From the NCBI RefSeq assembly GCF_001311825.1, contig NZ_BBCB01000007.1:1-64000 (forward strand): a stretch of DNA of 64,000 nucleotides, read 5' to 3'. The translations under genes and the position numbers were made by a program. This document shows, in pieces, positions 63,150-64,000 of this stretch (position 1 is its first letter; each line of letters starts with the position of its first letter). The notes beneath the pieces are model-generated. The model was not told where the DNA came from and did not search any database. It was given only the letters and a program-made list of their open reading frames with translations. This stretch comes from Salidesulfovibrio brasiliensis JCM 12178 (lineage in GTDB: Bacteria > Desulfobacterota > Desulfovibrionia > Desulfovibrionales > Desulfovibrionaceae).

Positions 63150-64000
63150 ATGAAGATATGCATACTGGCCGGTGACGGCATCGGCCCGGAAATCGTGGCG
63201 CAGGCGGTCAAGGTTCTCGACAAGGTGGGCGGCAAATTCGGCCGCACCTTCGAATACTCCGAAGCGCTCATCGGCGGCGCTGCCATTGACGCCACCGGCT
63301 CTCCGCTGCCGGAGGCCACCGTGAAGCTCTGCAAGGAGGCCGACGCCGTGCTGCTGGGCGCTGTGGGCGGTCCCAAGTGGGACACCATCGACCCGGCAAT
63401 CCGCCCGGAGAAAGGTTTGCTCGGCATCCGCAAGGAAATGGGCTTGTTCGCCAACCTGCGCCCGGCCGTGCTGCTGCCGCAGCTCAAGGACGCCTGTTAC
63501 CTGCGTCCCGACATCGTGGAAAACGGTCTCGACGTCATGGTCGTGCGTGAGCTGACCGGCGGCATCTACTTCGGCGAACCGCGCTTTGAGGGCGAAAAAG
63601 ACGGCGAGCGTTACGGCTACAACACCATGGTCTATGCCGAGCATGAAATCCGCCGCATCGCCAAAGTGGCCTTCGAGGCCGCCCGCAAGCGCGACGGCCG
63701 GGTCTGTTCCGTGGACAAGGCCAACGTGCTGGACGTCTCCCGCGTCTGGCGCGAGGTGGTCATCGACGAGCACAAGAACTATCCGGACGTGGAGCTGAGC
63801 CACATGTACGTGGACAACGCGGCCATGCAGCTTGTCCGCGACCCCGGTCAGTTCGACGTCATGGTCACGGGCAACCTGTTCGGGGACATTCTTTCGGACG
63901 CTGCCGCGGCCATCACCGGGTCCATCGGCATGCTCCCGTCCGCTTCGCTGGGATCCGATGGTCCCGGCCTGTACGAACCGATTCACGGTTCGGCCCCGGA
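63150..64000 (+). CDS. leuB: 3-isopropylmalate dehydrogenase, 3' end missing
   Basis: The first 283 of an expected 350-360 residues, running off the window. [20 protein letters not shown] is the NAD-binding N terminus; [20 protein letters not shown] binds substrate; [30 protein letters not shown] and the Mg-binding [20 protein letters not shown] follow, ending in [11 protein letters not shown]. It oxidises and decarboxylates 3-isopropylmalate with NAD+. The stop and C-terminal part are beyond 64000. Confidence 0.95.
   Translation, partial: MKICILAGDGIGPEIVAQAVKVLDKVGGKFGRTFEYSEALIGGAAIDATGSPLPEATVKLCKEADAVLLGAVGGPKWDTIDPAIRPEKGLLGIRKEMGLFANLRPAVLLPQLKDACYLRPDIVENGLDVMVVRELTGGIYFGEPRFEGEKDGERYGYNTMVYAEHEIRRIAKVAFEAARKRDGRVCSVDKANVLDVSRVWREVVIDEHKNYPDVELSHMYVDNAAMQLVRDPGQFDVMVTGNLFGDILSDAAAAITGSIGMLPSASLGSDGPGLYEPIHGSAP

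Overview
The window looks like chromosomal DNA from a GC-rich, anaerobic, motile Gram-negative bacterium of the sulfate-reducer lineage (Desulfovibrio-like, Desulfovibrionaceae). The pointers are the four-subunit 2-oxoacid:ferredoxin oxidoreductase, the fused acetyl-CoA carboxylase carboxyltransferase, the psd-pssA-leuACDB order, DksA and RqcH homologues, and outer-membrane genes (TolC, MltB). The assignment rests on gene content and protein resemblance only; there is no rRNA gene.

Layout. 1-6.2 kb: the end of deoC and a broken cbiC, then a korDABC operon closed by a strong terminator, then leftward small protein, TPR-like protein, FlgO-like lipoprotein and purine nucleoside phosphorylase. 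6.2-13.5 kb: rightward motA-motB-PilZ, biotin carboxylase, fused AccA-AccD carboxyltransferase, an atypical biotinyl-domain protein, an unknown gene and ssb. 13.5-21.5 kb: leftward MFS transporter, hybrid histidine kinase, membrane protein and SWIM/Snf2 helicase. 21.7-25.4 kb: peptide-binding protein and the (p)ppGpp enzyme Rel. 25.4-31.8 kb: leftward thioesterase/GNAT pair, recN, and a tightly overlapping oppB-oppC-GNAT-alginate lyase operon. 32-33.7 kb: GNAT, MarC and two convergent tRNA genes (Ala-GGC, Leu-UAA). 33.7-46 kb: YcaO, TVP38, a lipase/RdgC-like operon, small proteins, a second PilZ protein, rfbA, DUF1614, a MogA-like protein, and a TolC / zinc-ribbon / MltB cluster, then a glycosyltransferase. 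46.2-54 kb: a large membrane-anchored TPR protein with a CCHC zinc knuckle, gpmA, mutY, a lysozyme-like protein, rqcH and dksA. 54.2-57.9 kb: a Gly-Cys-Gly tRNA operon, an unknown gene pair, a flavin disulfide oxidoreductase and an EamA transporter. 58-64 kb: phosphatidylethanolamine synthesis (psd, pssA) and leucine synthesis (leuA, leuC, leuD, partial leuB), with a 320-base leader before leuA that carries a small leader ORF and hairpins.

Most genes are housekeeping: central carbon and fatty acid entry, membrane lipid, leucine and cobalamin synthesis, stringent response, DNA repair, motility. No CRISPR array, insertion sequence or prophage is visible.

Two things stand out. First, eleven genes, several normally essential or core (acc carboxyltransferase, leuA, recN), are broken by one-base indels, nearly always in short homopolymers, with conserved sequence continuing in another frame. 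This fits sequence error better than gene decay, so these genes are annotated as single CDSs across the shift. Second, the protein at 46239-48888 combines a retroviral-type CCHC zinc knuckle with TPR-like helices, a coiled coil and two C-terminal membrane segments, an architecture I cannot match to any named bacterial family; it is my best candidate for something undescribed.
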